Shown: positions 10,513 to 21,900, numbered from the stretch's first letter. The stretch: DNA of 40,703 nt from an uncultured bacterium (GCA_903918675.1 CAIXFE010000033.1:1-40703), one strand, 5' to 3'. The notes: generated from the sequence alone by a model not told the origin. Made by a program: numbers and translations.

Positions 10513-11232
10513 ATGAAAAACAGATTCTCCCTCGATCCTAAGAAGCTCATTGCAGGCAAGTACTTTGGTCAGTTCCAAAGTATCTTTTCTGGGCTTGGAA
10601 CGGATGCGAGTGATATCAGGATGTATAGCCCTGGGGATTCGGCTAAGACGATCAATCGGAAAGCTTCCGCGAAACAACAACAACTCTATAGCAATGTCTA
10701 TCATCAAGAAAAGTCAATTTCGATCGATATTTTGCGAGACGTGAATTACAATCGAAACGGCAAGATGCAAAGCAAAAAAAATTATGAATACGTACGTGAG
10801 ATGATGTCAGATATTATTTTTTATGCAAAAACCTATGGTGCTACCTTGGATATCTTTTATACTGCGCGAACAGGACTTCTACGAAAGACAGCAACATGTA
10901 AACAGATCCAGATCGAGAAAAAATATGATGCGGCATTGACATCGATGAGGTATATTGAAGAACAGACAAAAAAATCTCCTCAGAGATATCACAGTAGTAT
11001 AGCTGGATTTCTCACGCGCATGGCTACGGATAAGAAGAGGCGTGCTATCGTCATTTTTTCTGATTTTCTCGGTATCGATGAGATGCAAGTGAAACAATTG
11101 CAACAATTAAAAAAAGAGCAGGTGCTTGTGCTCTTTCAGTTGCCAGTAAATAAGGAGCTGGGAGTGAATTATGATTGCTCTATGATAGAAAATATGAAAG
11201 CGACTGGATTAGAATTTATGAAGATCCAATAG
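10513..11232 (+). CDS. DUF58 family protein
   Basis: 239 residues, ATG 10513 to TAG, without any in-frame TGA. The family signature is visible in GKYFGQFQSIFSGLG, then DIRMYSPGDSAKTINRKASA. This matches the DUF58 pattern G-x-(R/Q)-S...GxGxEFxDIRxYxPGDxxRxIdWkasAR. A VWA-like core follows, with a hydrophobic strand near IVIFSDFLG. DUF58 proteins often accompany MoxR ATPases; none is adjacent here. The protein is on the short side and lacks obvious membrane helices, so it is probably cytoplasmic. Molecular function is not established. Confidence 0.85.
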   Translation: MKNRFSLDPKKLIAGKYFGQFQSIFSGLGTDASDIRMYSPGDSAKTINRKASAKQQQLYSNVYHQEKSISIDILRDVNYNRNGKMQSKKNYEYVREMMSDIIFYAKTYGATLDIFYTARTGLLRKTATCKQIQIEKKYDAALTSMRYIEEQTKKSPQRYHSSIAGFLTRMATDKKRRAIVIFSDFLGIDEMQVKQLQQLKKEQVLVLFQLPVNKELGVNYDCSMIENMKATGLEFMKIQ

Positions 11233-11238
11233 TCGTTT

Positions 11239-11331
11239 TCCCCCTTTAAGGAAAGGGGGTGGTGAAGCCGGGGGATTTTCTTAAATAAAATCTCCCACCC
11301 TTCGGGTCCCCCCTCTTTAGATAAAGAGGGT
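11239..11331. repeat. Bipartite palindromic repeat, copy 2
   Basis: CCCCCTTTAAGGAAAGGGGG, GGGGGATTTTCTT, then CCCCCCTCTTTAGATAAAGAGGG. It lies between the convergent DUF58 and ruvX genes, where the palindromes might also act as a terminator. Confidence 0.7.
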
Positions 11332-11342
11332 ACGTCCTTGGA

Positions 11343-11768
11343 TTATTTCTTCATTCCTCTTTCCAATATCAGCATTGCGCTTATCGTATCTTCCGCTGCA
11401 TTTTTTTTGAAATCTGATCAGAGGCCAAGTTCTTTCGCGGAGCTGGACATGATTTCACCGGATTGGACGCTGGTATAATCCTCTTCTACATATTCTACTT
11501 CAATATTTTCTTTATCGATATTTCGAGAAAGTCATTGCATGAATTTTTTGATCTTTTCCTGAACATCGACTTGTTTGCTTGGTCGGCCGATCATGATCTT
11601 GACGACATGGTATCTGACGATAAGATCAGCGATGTTGAAATAGATCATCTGATCATTGAGCAAGTAGCCAATCGGGAAAATGACCGCATTGTCGGTATGT
11701 TTATATGCGATCCCGATATATTTACTTCATCGGTCTATAGCTAGAATGGACTCGGTTTTCTTGGACAT
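11343..11768 (-). CDS. ruvX: RuvX/YqgF family Holliday-junction resolvase-like protein
   Basis: 141 residues (family about 135-150), ATG 11768 to TAA. The RNase H-like fold is suggested by LAIDRGSKYIGIAY near the N-terminus (family LGLDvGxKRIGvA). VKIMIGRPSK matches the family I-V-G-L/R-P strand. VEYVEEDYTSVQSGE matches VxxxDERlTTxxAe. The C-terminal DTISAMLILERGM matches DsxAAxlILqxyL. YqgF proteins act in 16S rRNA 5' maturation or on DNA junctions. The usual R/K after the first Asp motif is present, but the DERLTT segment is degenerate (EEDYTS). It lies downstream of the tsaB-like gene on the same strand, about 220 nt apart. Confidence 0.78.
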
Positions 11769-11846
11769 GAAATTGGATTAAAAGATTAAAATATTTTGAA
11801 GATTAAAAAACTTTTATGAAAGGGAGAAAAACTATAAGCTCCGTTC

Positions 11847-11991
11847 TAAATCCTCCACCCTGTTCGGGTCCACCTCCTTTGCCCCCGTAGTTCTACGGGG
11901 CTCGCTTCGCTCGAAAGGAGGACAGATAATACAAAAATGTTTTTCTCTTGATTGTAACGCTTCAACGTTTCCACGTTTCAACGCTTCAACG
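11847..11991 (-). repeat. Composite intergenic repeat, copy B (inverted relative to 172-290)
   Basis: Reverse complement shows the GTTGAAACGTGGAAACG microrepeat ending at ACAATC, then CTGTCCTCCTTT ... AAAGGAGGTGG ... GGGTGGAGGATTT. An extra CCCCGTAG/CTACGGGG hairpin and a GAGCGAAGCGAG stretch sit in the middle. Same modular order as copy A. Confidence 0.7.
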
Positions 11992-12669
11992 TTAATTCAA
12001 GACCGGTTCAATCATATACTTCGCTTGCACTTGCAACACTGGCTTTAGATCTAAGTCTTTGACTGTGATTTCATGTTTTTTATGTTTGTAATGAGCATAT
12101 ATTTTTCATTCTTTATGTACAAATTTAACCATATTCTCCACTCCCTGCGGTCGATATATTTCATCATGGACTTCGTCCAAAAAAGCGCCAGCGGGGATAG
12201 TGTCCTTATTTATCAATTCAAAATCATGGGGTTCAGGTTGCAGGTCGAAGGTTACAGGTTCTTTCAACTTTTTTATCCTGTAAGGGCAACTTTCAACTTT
12301 CAACTTTCAACTCGAGCGAGCAAAGCGAGCGAGCCAGACATTGTGCTTTTGGCCTAAATATATGATCCCCTGATCTGGAAGCAGACCGATCTTCACGAGA
12401 TGTGCAAACAAAGTGAGCTTATCCACTTCGAAAATCTGTATTTTCTTTTCCTGAAACATATTGAGCGTATTGAGCATCAAGGTCCCTACCCTCAGATTGG
12501 TAAATCAGCCCGGACCATTGATGAGGAAAATTTCCGTAAATGGAGAAGTTTTTTGCCGATCGATCAGCACGGGGCCTAAAATGTCTTCGATGCCATTACG
12601 AGCAAGGATTTCTTCTTTGGTCCCATCGGTGAGATGGATCTTATCGCTAGATATATTTATGAATAACAT
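11992..12669 (-). CDS. tsaB: TsaB-like protein (tRNA t6A biosynthesis)
   Basis: 225 residues, ATG 12669 to TAA. The TsaB/YeaZ-type motif is clear: FLINGPGGFTNLRVG followed by TLMLNTLNMFQ (family GPGSFTGLRIGxxxAxgLa). TsaB is the inactive kinase-fold partner of TsaD in making N6-threonylcarbamoyladenosine on tRNA. The N-terminal strand MLFINISSD replaces the usual ILAIDTS. The middle carries residues encoded by a CTTTCAA microrepeat and a GAGCGAGCAAAGCGAGCGAG stretch (about 12261-12336), which look like intergenic repeats absorbed into the gene. The start was chosen because the upstream in-frame extension is low-complexity DNA. An untypical member, so the name is probable rather than certain. 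Confidence 0.65.
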
Positions 12670-12941
12670 AGAGCAATGGAGTACAAAATATAAATTGTGT
12701 ATTTGTGTATTGGGGATTGGTGTATTGGGAAATGGCTCCCGGACCAATAACAAATAACCAATAACCAATTACTAATAACCAATTACGACGAAAACATACA
12801 ATACGCAACTCGATACCCATCTATATACATTTTCAACGAACATGCAAGACAATAAAGCCACCACGATACTGTTTATTTGGCAAATTCCGCAACCGGGGAT
12901 ATACTTGATGAGTATTAACATTTTATCAAGTCATAGGCCCT
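12670..12941. other. Intergenic region with direct microrepeats
   Basis: Between divergent tsaB and the first VirB6-like gene. It holds GTGTATTTGTGTATTGGGG-type and CCAATAACCAATTACTAATAACC-type repeats, partly complementary to each other. A short ORF at 12842-12982 overlaps the next gene and is not credible. Both divergent promoters must be here, but I see no clear consensus. Confidence 0.4.
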
Positions 12942-15449
12942 ATGTCACTACTAAAAAAGCTCTGTTTCCGAAAGCGATCTAGACTCAGTAAGCAAATACT
13001 TTGATGTTTGGTTATTTTTGCGGTTTCCGGAGCGGTTTTTCAGGGAAGTGTGGGATATGGAGAGAAAGCGTATGCCGATACCAGTACTCAAAGTGTGCAA
13101 GTGCAAACACAGTCATCCACTGATGCTATCTGAAGTATATGAGTGATAGATATCTTTGATCTGATCTTGAAAGTGCTCTATATCATCCTCTGGCCACTGA
13201 TCGTGGTAGCTGGATGGGCATTGGACAATACGCTAGTATACTGATCTTTCTTCCATCTGGATGCTCCCTTGTGGAAATTTTGGAATATGATGAAGAATTT
13301 CGCGAATTTCATCCTGGTCGGGGTGGTGCTTTGGTCCATCATCAAGAGTGTCATCGGTGGGAAAGCCGCGAGCGAAGCTATGGGGATCATCAAGAAGACC
13401 TTGATCGCCGCAGTATTGATCCAAGCGAGCTGGTTTCTGACAGCTGCATTGATCGATCTTTCTACGATCGCCACGTATGCTGTGGGAGCGTTGCCGCTTT
13501 CGGTCATGCAAAATACCAACTTGGGCGATAAGAAAATCCTGGACGTCCATAGCAAACTGGACTTGAGCCAATTCAGCAATATTACTACCCAAGGAGACTA
13601 CTATAAAGTACGATATGAGACCACAGATAAAAGCACGAAAAAACAGGTTTATCTTTCCGAATGTAAGGTACAGAGCGGATATATAATCTGAAGAACGGAC
13701 GGGGATCCCAAGTTTTTGAACACGGGAGTCTTTTCTTCGGCGCCTGGATCGACATTGAATGCATGTGTCCTCTATGGAAACCAGGTGGTTTTGTTTAATG
13801 AACTCAATGATCCTTCATGATTGGAAGATCTCTCTGATAGTGTAGACTATCAAGATTATATAGACTCTGTTATCGTGAATAACCCCTTCCGATCGGATTG
13901 GAAAACATTGGAAGCTTGTGGCTTTATTGTAAGAGTTCAATGAGTTTCAGCTAATTTATGACCGTGCAATCTTACTACACTCAATAGCACAGCAGCAGAT
14001 TATTACTCTGGGAACTCTCAATATGACAATGTCGATTACTTATCTACTCCTCCAGAAACCACGCTCTCTGCACTTGGGCTGAGTGGATGAACAATTCGAT
14101 TCCAAAATGATGCTGATGCCATTACGCTCTCCAGTCTCGTAGATAGGTCCAAAGGATTCGTTGGACCACTGGTCACGATATATTCTTCGTTACTTAATTT
14201 CGCGCAGATCACCGATACCCCTGTCCTCACCCTGTGAGCCGTCTCTGCTGAAATGATCATCAAAGTGGCTTTTGCCGTCATGCTTTTCTTCCCACTGCTC
14301 GCTTTCGCGGTGGTCCTGATCGTCAGGATAGGATATCTTTGGTTAGTCATCGCAGCGTCTCCTTTATTGGTACTTAAAGAAACTTTCAGTGACCTCTTGG
14401 GGAAAGTGTGATGAGAAAAGATCAATGTAAAAAGCATCATACCTTTGGTTTTCTCCCCGGTGATTACGGTCTTTGCTCTAAGCATCTGACTGATATTTAT
14501 CACTACGCTGATGCAGAATTATGACGGGGCAGAAAAGAATCTCAATATCCAACAAATCGCAACCACCAATGGTGGAGATCAGGCATTCGATATCTGATGA
14601 ACAAGTTTCGAATTTAGCAACCTGAGCCGAAGTGGAGCTAAGGACTGGATTTACTGGTTGATACTCAATTTCATGGCGATCGGATTTATGCGATCATTGC
14701 TCTTCGCAGCTATGAGGGCTAATACATTGACTAAATGAATTAGTGATGGTATCGAGAAATTTGGTAGTAATCTTATGGGAAGTTATCCTATCATTCCGTT
14801 GCCTGGATGATGAGGTAAAGTATGAGTTGCGAGTGCAGTATCGGAGGCCTTAGCAGCTCCTACTAGAGCTCTAGACACTAAGATGAGCGAACAGCATGAA
14901 ACAGCTATGACAGCATATTCCAAAATCGGAGAAAAATCTACAGGAACAACTCCTTGAACTGTGAGCTCGACCGATAATAAGGCCATCGCTAATGCATTAG
15001 TAAACTGATCGACAATCGATGTGGAGACATTAACCAAGGAAGAAAAAACACCTACAACCACTAAGGATTATTTCACAAGTTCGACAAATCTTGCAGAATT
15101 ATATACAGCGATTGAATGATTAGACACAGGAGTAAAAGCGACAGCATTAACCCATGCGACTACAGTCTTCGAATCTCAATTCAATACAAAGCTAAAGGCT
15201 GGTGGGTATAGTTCAGCTGATGAGATCGCAAGTATTCTCAACACAAATGCCATAACTCAAGCTCACGCTAAGACACTTAAAGACACAACGCTTACTTGGA
15301 CAGGAACGGATAAGGCAGAACATAAATATACTGTCGCTTTTGATGAAACAAAGACACCAAAAGTTACTGTAACAGAAACCACTACAGCAGTAGTTGCCTC
15401 TGATTGAAAAGAAAACAAAATTACTGTAACCCCGAAAACCGGATGATAA
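12942..15449 (+). CDS. VirB6/TrbL-like polytopic membrane protein (copy 1)
   Basis: 835 residues, ATG 12942 to TAA, with many in-frame TGA codons. An N-terminal hydrophobic signal (about residues 18-36) is followed by helices. WKFWNMMKNFANFILVGVVL and IIKKTLIAAVLIQASWFL (about 105-175) recur almost unchanged in the next gene. An extracytoplasmic segment of about 200 residues follows, then a cluster of helices around MLFFPLLAFAVVLIVRIGYL, VFALSIGLIFI and WLILNFMAIGFMRSLL. The C-terminal 250 residues are polar, Thr/Ala-rich and of low complexity. This layout resembles the VirB6/TrbL inner-membrane channel of type IV secretion systems as annotated in CPR genomes. The assignment is by architecture and neighbours, not by a strict motif. 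Confidence 0.65.
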
Positions 15450-15616
15450 AACTAAAGTGGTCTCAAATAAGTGAAATAATTAGATTGCCACGCCTACGGC
15501 TCGCAAAGACATAATAGAAAAAACCAAAAACTCAACACTTAGAACTTAAAACTCAATACATAATTTATCTTTCATCTTTAATCTTTCATCTTTAATCTTT
15601 TATCTCCATTCTATCA
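15450..15616. repeat. AT-rich microrepeat spacer
   Basis: Tandem ATCTTTCATCTTTAATCTTT units just before the second VirB6-like gene. The same unit type lies inside uvrA (20541-20622) and near 5112 and 11770. No gene. Confidence 0.55.
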
Positions 15617-17536
15617 ATGCAAGACCCTCAGACACAGAGAACAAGGGTACGATGGAACAGTCCAATCATCAAAGTGATGGCTGTCCTTTTGTGTATTTCT
15701 TGTTTCTTTGTCCATCCGGTCTTCGCAACAGAAACGACCACAACTCCTTTAGATTCTTTACGAAGTAATCTCAATAGCCTGCTCTCTGTCCTTTCTCGGT
15801 TGTGGATCGTCCTGGCTACGATAGCAGGGAAATTGATGACGAATTCCTGGGTGTTTGGAGCCCCTATCGGTCGAGATATTTATCTCTGGAAGATCTGGAA
15901 TATCACGAAGAACTTTGCGAATTTTGCTTTGGTTGGGATCGTCCTCTGGACGGTCATTAAAGGGTTGATCGGGAAAGATGGTGTCAAACCTATGGATATC
16001 ATCAAGAAGACTTTGATCGCTGCCGTATTGATTCAAGCGAGTCGGTTTATCATGGGAGCATTGGTCGATATCTCCAACGTGGCTGTCACTGCTATCGCGG
16101 CATTTCCTGCTTCATTTATCCAAAATAATCCAGAACGAGAAAATACGATTGCTGGAGATGTAAGAACTAAAATGATAGGAGCAAAAGTTATGGTAGATAT
16201 GACAGCACCTTCAAATAGTGTCCAAATCCAAAACAATACACAGAACATGACTACGACGACCAATGATCAGGCATTAGCTGCTATATTACCTGACGCTAAT
16301 TCTATCAGTGGGCCACTGGTCTATCTTGGCATGAGTGTGTTTAGGTTCCAAGAATATTTGGTCCAGACAACCACTCCTGCAGATATCAAGTGACAGACGA
16401 TAAATTTTTCGCTTAAAGTAGTCATCCTGGTTTTTTACACCGTAATGATGGCCCTGATTTGTGTGGCGAATCGGCTTAGGATCAATTTCCTCCAACTCTT
16501 CATCATCATTGGGCCATTTGTGGTCTTAGCAAATGTATTCTCTCTCTCAGTAGGTGGCGATGGCGATAAATGAATGGGTAAGTGGCTCAAGATGTCTACA
16601 TTTATGGATATGTTACTTAAGCCAGTGGTTTTTGTAGCTGCTCTTTCGATGATCTTGATCTTTATCGTCAGCATCCAAAATATCATGACATGAGGGAACC
16701 TTCCTGCCCTCAATGGCGTCAAGATAGATACACAAAGCTGATCTTCTAGCTTAGCTGTACAATGAGTCAGTACGGTAGAAGTAAATGGGAACATGTTTTC
16801 TGACCTCGGGAATACGAGCAAAAATGCTTTCGCCGACATCATCGTCTTTCTATTGGCAGCATTCTTGACATGGGAATTAGTAAAAATCTCTCTCACCTCT
16901 TGACCAGATTCACCGATCAAGTCCGTCATGTGAAAAGCCACCGAAGGACTGGAAAAATGGTTTTTGACAAGACCTCTGATATGATGACTTTCGGTATCAG
17001 CAGCCACCGGCGCAGCTAAGGGAACGGTGAGAAGAGTTGAAGAGACGGTGAGAATGAATGCAGAAGGAACGTTTTATAAGGCGGATGAAAATTATAGACA
17101 CAAACTTGAATCTCTAATGGGCATGCATCAATCTCGGGGATCAGATGATTATAAGATACTGAATGATACTGCTAGAGCTGGAGGAGACTTTTTTGCTAAG
17201 GCCAAGGAGCTATGAGCCGATAAAAGCGGAATCAGCTTTAGTGATTCAGAGATCAAATCAGCATTTAATTTACGATTGGATAAGAAACAAAAAGATGGTC
17301 CGTTGAGTAAAATTACATTCGGCGGACTACATCTTCAAGGGACATATGACCCCGCCAAGCCTGATGATCTTTTCAACGGGACTACCACTGCTGCGGAACA
17401 GAATCGTTGGATCATTCATAACTTGATGTGAGGAGATCTTCATGATAATCAAGTCAATGAGCGAAGCTCAACCAATCCTCCAGACTTTACCACACTTACA
17501 AGCAACATTTATTACAAACCAGAATTAAAAAGTTAG
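15617..17536 (+). CDS. VirB6/TrbL-like polytopic membrane protein (copy 2)
   Basis: 639 residues, ATG 15617 to TAG. A signal peptide ends near FVHPVFATE. The conserved block IWNITKNFANFALVGIVLW, then IIKKTLIAAVLIQASRFIMG, shows it is a diverged duplicate of the preceding gene. Further helices lie at LKVVILVFYTVMMALI, LQLFIIIGPFVVLANVF, VVFVAALSMILIFIV and IIVFLLAAFLTWELV. A soluble C-terminal tail of about 170 residues follows. Likely a second inner-membrane channel subunit of a type IV secretion or DNA-uptake machine. The next gene, a secreted possible muramidase, fits that context. Confidence 0.65.
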
Positions 17537-17626
17537 TTTCTGTGTAACAATAATTTTCTTTCATCTTGCAACGGTTCCAGATAACGATATATTAGCAGAT
17601 GGCTTTTAATCGTTAACTGTTTTTTG

Positions 17627-18445
17627 ATGAAAAAAAACTTTTCGTTCCTCTTCGCCATCTTAGCGATTTCATTATGATGAAGTGCTTTTGCGTATACACC
17701 GACCACGGCGGATACCCATCAAGCTCAACTTCTTCAAGCTCAACTGATCCAGATCACTAGTGGAAACAATCAAGACAAGTGGAATTATTATGCCCAGATC
17801 CAAGAATTGCAGGACAAATTTTATTATGATGGGAAACTAAATTATCTCTTACAAGCGATGGGCGATGCACTTATTACTCCGCTCAATGCCGATAAGGCCA
17901 AAGCCAAACAAGCGGCACTTCCTTTCAAACAAGCTTTCCTTTCTGGCTATCTTACGTGACTCAAGGATATCTCTGGTACGGAAAACTGCACGGGACGATA
18001 CAATACTCTCGATAGCATCAGCTTCGCAAATAATTTCCCTACAGCACTCACGGTCGCTACTCGATATAGGGAAGTAGGTTGTACCTATTATCTCCCCGCC
18101 AATGGCTATGGACCTTTTCAGATCGTTAGCAAAAATTATGGAAGCGGATTGATTACTCGAAACATCTTCCAGCAAAGCGTACAGGATTTCATAGATTTCT
18201 CCAAAGCTAAACGAGCGCAGTACAACTCCAAACTCTGAATCTCTCTCACGTACACCTGATGGGATCGGACTGGACTTGTCAATCACGCTTGATTGTATAA
18301 CGGCGGAGTCATTTCTGGAAATGTGGTCATCCCAAATAATCCTAGATACCTCTATGATGGATATGGAGATGCTTATTCTGGTGCAACTAGATATGGATTA
18401 TTGCCGAAATTTTTGAAATTGTTGCAGCGAGAGATATCGAATTAG
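17627..18445 (+). CDS. Secreted protein, possible lytic transglycosylase-like (VirB1-type)
   Basis: 272 residues, ATG 17627 to TAG. A signal peptide MKKNFSFLFAILAISLGGSA is followed by FAYTP (cleavage after AFA). A Gln-rich helical region comes next. Then a Glu in ATRYREVGC precedes NGYGPFQIV by about ten residues, and LVNHAGLYNGGV lies further on. These resemble the E...GLxQI...AAxYNxG pattern of soluble lytic transglycosylase/lysozyme folds. It follows two VirB6-like genes, where VirB1-type muramidases are expected. The enzyme call is inference from weak motifs; a secreted protein of unknown function is the safe reading. Confidence 0.5.
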
Positions 18446-18619
18446 ATTATGACAGCAAGAATAAGATGGCCAAACGGTGGACAAACAGTAGACGAAAATA
18501 GCTAAACAGTAGCTACAATTATGCAACTATTTGTCGCGGAAGCGTTTGGCAATCTTTCGTCGCGAAGCTTTTGGCAATTATCCCTTATCTGTAATTTTTA
18601 GTTCTTCATATGATCATCC

Positions 18620-18847
18620 ATGCAACTCTGAAAATATCGTCACTATAAATGATCGCTCTGCGAAGTCATCGACATCGCGAAACACAGTGAAACGCTGGAA
18701 GATATGGTTGTCTACAAACATTATGATGCCGTGAAATGACAGGAAGAAATGTCATTGCGAGTCAGACCGATGAACGTGTTCCAGGAAAAAGTGATGGTCG
18801 ATGGAAATGAAGTGGAAAGATTTACTTATTTGGAAGAATGACAATAA
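18620..18847 (+). CDS. DUF1653 family protein
   Basis: 75 residues, ATG 18620 to TAA, with three in-frame TGA codons, which is why it is invisible under the standard code. The sequence MQLGKYRHYKGSLCEVIDIA, followed by KHSETLEDMVVYKHYD and LRVRPMNVFQEKVMVDG, matches the DUF1653 pattern YRHYKGgxYxVlgvAxHSETxExxVVYxxLY...xxVRPxxmFxExV. Length is typical of the family. Function unknown. It stands alone between the type IV cluster and uvrA. Confidence 0.9.
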
Positions 18848-18849
18848 TG

Positions 18850-18953
18850 AAGTCCCTCCTTTACGGAAAGGAGGTGGCTGCGGAGCAGACGGAGGATTTT
18901 CTTAAATAAAATCTCCCACCGCACGCGGTCCCCCCTCTTTAGATAAAGAGGGA
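18850..18953. repeat. Bipartite palindromic repeat, copy 3
   Basis: CCTCCTTTACGGAAAGGAGG, GGAGGATTTTCTT, then CCCCCCTCTTTAGATAAAGAGGG. Same layout as the copies at 10341 and 11239. It lies between the DUF1653 gene and uvrA. Confidence 0.7.
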
Positions 18954-18992
18954 ACTCAATGGACTAATTTTTAAATTTTCAATTCCAAACAT

Positions 18993-21900
18993 ATGCCAAA
19001 GAAAGTAGTCAAACAAGCTGGAGAAAATCCTCTCATGAACATAGGCAATACGATCACCTTTCAATGAATCAGGACACATAATCTCAAAGATATTGATCTT
19101 CAACTGCCCAAAAATCAGATGATCACCATCACTGGGGTTTCCGGCAGTGGAAAGTCATCGCTTGCCTTTGACACGATCTACAAGGAAGGACAATTTAGAT
19201 ATATCGAATCACTCAGTAGCTATCTGAGGCAATTTTTCAACTTATGAGAAAGGCCTGAAATAGACTACTGCAGCGGCCTCTCCCCTGCTATCGCTATCGA
19301 ACAAAATAAAAGAATCTGAAACTCGAGAAGTTCGGTCGGTACCTTGACGGAGATCGATGACTATCTCAGGTTGTTGTTTGCGAAGCTTGGCGATAGCTAT
19401 TGTTACAATTGTGGAAAGATAATCAAACCGCAGACGATCGAGCAGATCATGACCGAAATCCAGACGAACTATATGGACCAGAAAATTTATCTTCTGCAAG
19501 AATCCGGCAAGCTAGAAAACAAAGAAGCATTGAATGATTTTGTGAAGAAGAATAGGAACAAAGTAGAAAAATGAAAATGATTTACACGCTACTTGCTTGT
19601 AGCTGACAAATCTGACAAGACATCTGAAGAATCTGACACAAACACAAAAAAACAATCCCTCAGATTTATCAGACAACTCTTCAGATTTTTCAGTCCTAGA
19701 CCCTATAGAATATTTCTACCTCGAGACTCCAAATGTCCCAAGCGAATATTATCCGCTTAACATCTATGGAATCTATGATCGTGTGACAGTAGAAGAACAA
19801 AAGATCTGAAGATTGAAAGAAGATATTATAAAAATTTTGGGCGAATCAAAAAAATTCGGAATCTATATAACTGAAATATCTGAAAAAGTCCTGAGAGATC
19901 TGAAGAAAAAATCAAAAAGCTGAGTATCAAAAATCTGAATATCAAAGAGCTGAAAAGGTCCTGAAATATCTGAGAAAATAACATCAAACAACTCTTCAGA
20001 TATGTCAGACAATCTTTCAGATTTATCAGCGATAAGACGATTCACCGATAAAATGTATTGCGCTGATTGTAATGTCACCTATCCTGAATTTACTCCTCAG
20101 CATTTTTCTCCCAATAGACAAGAAGGTGCTTGCGAAGCCTGTCATGGAATAGGAGAAATTTTGCAAGTAGATTTCGATAAAATCCTGGACCCCATGAGTC
20201 CCTACATGAAAGCGATTGTACCGCGAAGAGATTCTAATTTGTGACAATGATTATTATTGAAACTCGCGCAGAAATATAGCGTCGATCCTGACAAACTTTG
20301 GAAAGATTTACCAGAACGATTTCAGCATGTCGTATTATTTGGCGATGAAGAATTGATCAGAGTAAATTATGGCGGCAAATATGTAAGCATGTATTACAAA
20401 GGCATCGAAGAAATTATTAAGGACCAGTATGCTAAGGGGCTTCTTACCGTCGATTTTCAAGTGATGCTAGATATGAGAACTTGCCCGGAGTGTAATGGCG
20501 CGAAATTAAAGAAGGAGAGTCTGAATGTCTTTCTAACTCTTAGATGAAAGAAGAAAGATGAAAGAGGAAAGAAGGATTCAGATCTTTGATCTTTAATCTT
20601 TGATCCATGATCTAAGGTCAATATTGCCGATCTGCAAAAGATGCAACTCAATGAACTCATTAGCTTCGTAGAATTATATGAACAAGATACCACAAAAGAT
20701 AAAACACTTGTCGAAAGGATTTTACATCCGCTTATCGATAGAGCGAAGACTATTCAAGATCTAGGCCTGGGGTATCTCAGTCTCTATAGGGGCATGGATA
20801 CACTTTCTGGATGAGAAATTCAGAGACTGAGACTCGCGAAGCAATTAGGGAATAAGTTAACATGAATTATCTATGTCCTAGACGAACCGACAATTGGGCT
20901 TGATGAAAGAGAGATCAAGAGGGCGATTGTCGCAATTAAGAAATTGAAAGAGATGGGCAATACGATCATCGTCGTCGAGCATAATGAAGAATTTATCAAA
21001 GCTTCTGATCGAGTGGTCGAGATCGGCCCAGGTGCTTGAGATTTCGGTGGAAAGCTGATTTTCAATGGGCCCTATGATGAATTTCTTAAGTCGAATTGTT
21101 TAACAGCACAATATATTTTGTGAAAGAAAAAAGTGCAAATAGATTTTGAACACAGGCCGAGTAATAAATATGTCAGCATCAGAAAAGCTGGAAAATACAA
21201 TCTTCAAGATATCGATGTCAAAATCAGATTGGGAGCTTTTACTATCATTACCTGACCCTCGTGAGCTGGTAAAACTACGCTGATGTATACGACTCTCTTC
21301 AGATTTTTGCAGGAGAAAGAAAAATTTATACAGAGTTATATCAGGTTACAGCTGCTCAAGAAGGGTTGGGAGTGGCAAGACATTTTGGCGGCGCCCGTCA
21401 TGCATAAGGATGAATATTCGCATTATCAGAATCTTGCATTGCAGGAATTTTATAAAGACCTTGCTGTAGATACTATCGAAGGCCACGAAGAAATCAAAAA
21501 CGTCATCTATGTAGACCAGACGAGCATAGGCAAAACTCCCAGATCCTGTCCAGCCACATTTATCTGAACCTTCGATCAGATCAGAACTTTATTCGCATGA
21601 ACGACGGAGAGTAAATATCTCTGATTCTCTGCGAGTTATTTCAGTTTCAACTCTCCCAAAGGAGCCTGCCCTGCCTGCGATGGATATGGATATAAAAAAG
21701 TAGAGTTGCAATTCCTGCCTGACACCTATATTCCCTGCGATCTCTGTCATGGGCACAGATATAAATGAGAGATCTTGGGAATCAAACGAAGAGGGCACAG
21801 CATAGATGAAATCTTGAATATGTATGTCAAAGATGCATTGGAATTATTTCACGAAATCGATCATATCCGCGATGAATTGCAGCTGATGTGTGATATCGGA

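Noticed and set aside
12842-12982. Short plus-strand ORF just before the first VirB6-like gene
   Set aside because: 46 residues, overlapping the true signal peptide in another frame, no recognisable features.
13178-13592. Two overlapping minus-strand ORFs (133 and 119 residues)
   Set aside because: They lie within the VirB6-like gene, whose membrane helices and duplicate copy confirm the plus-strand reading.
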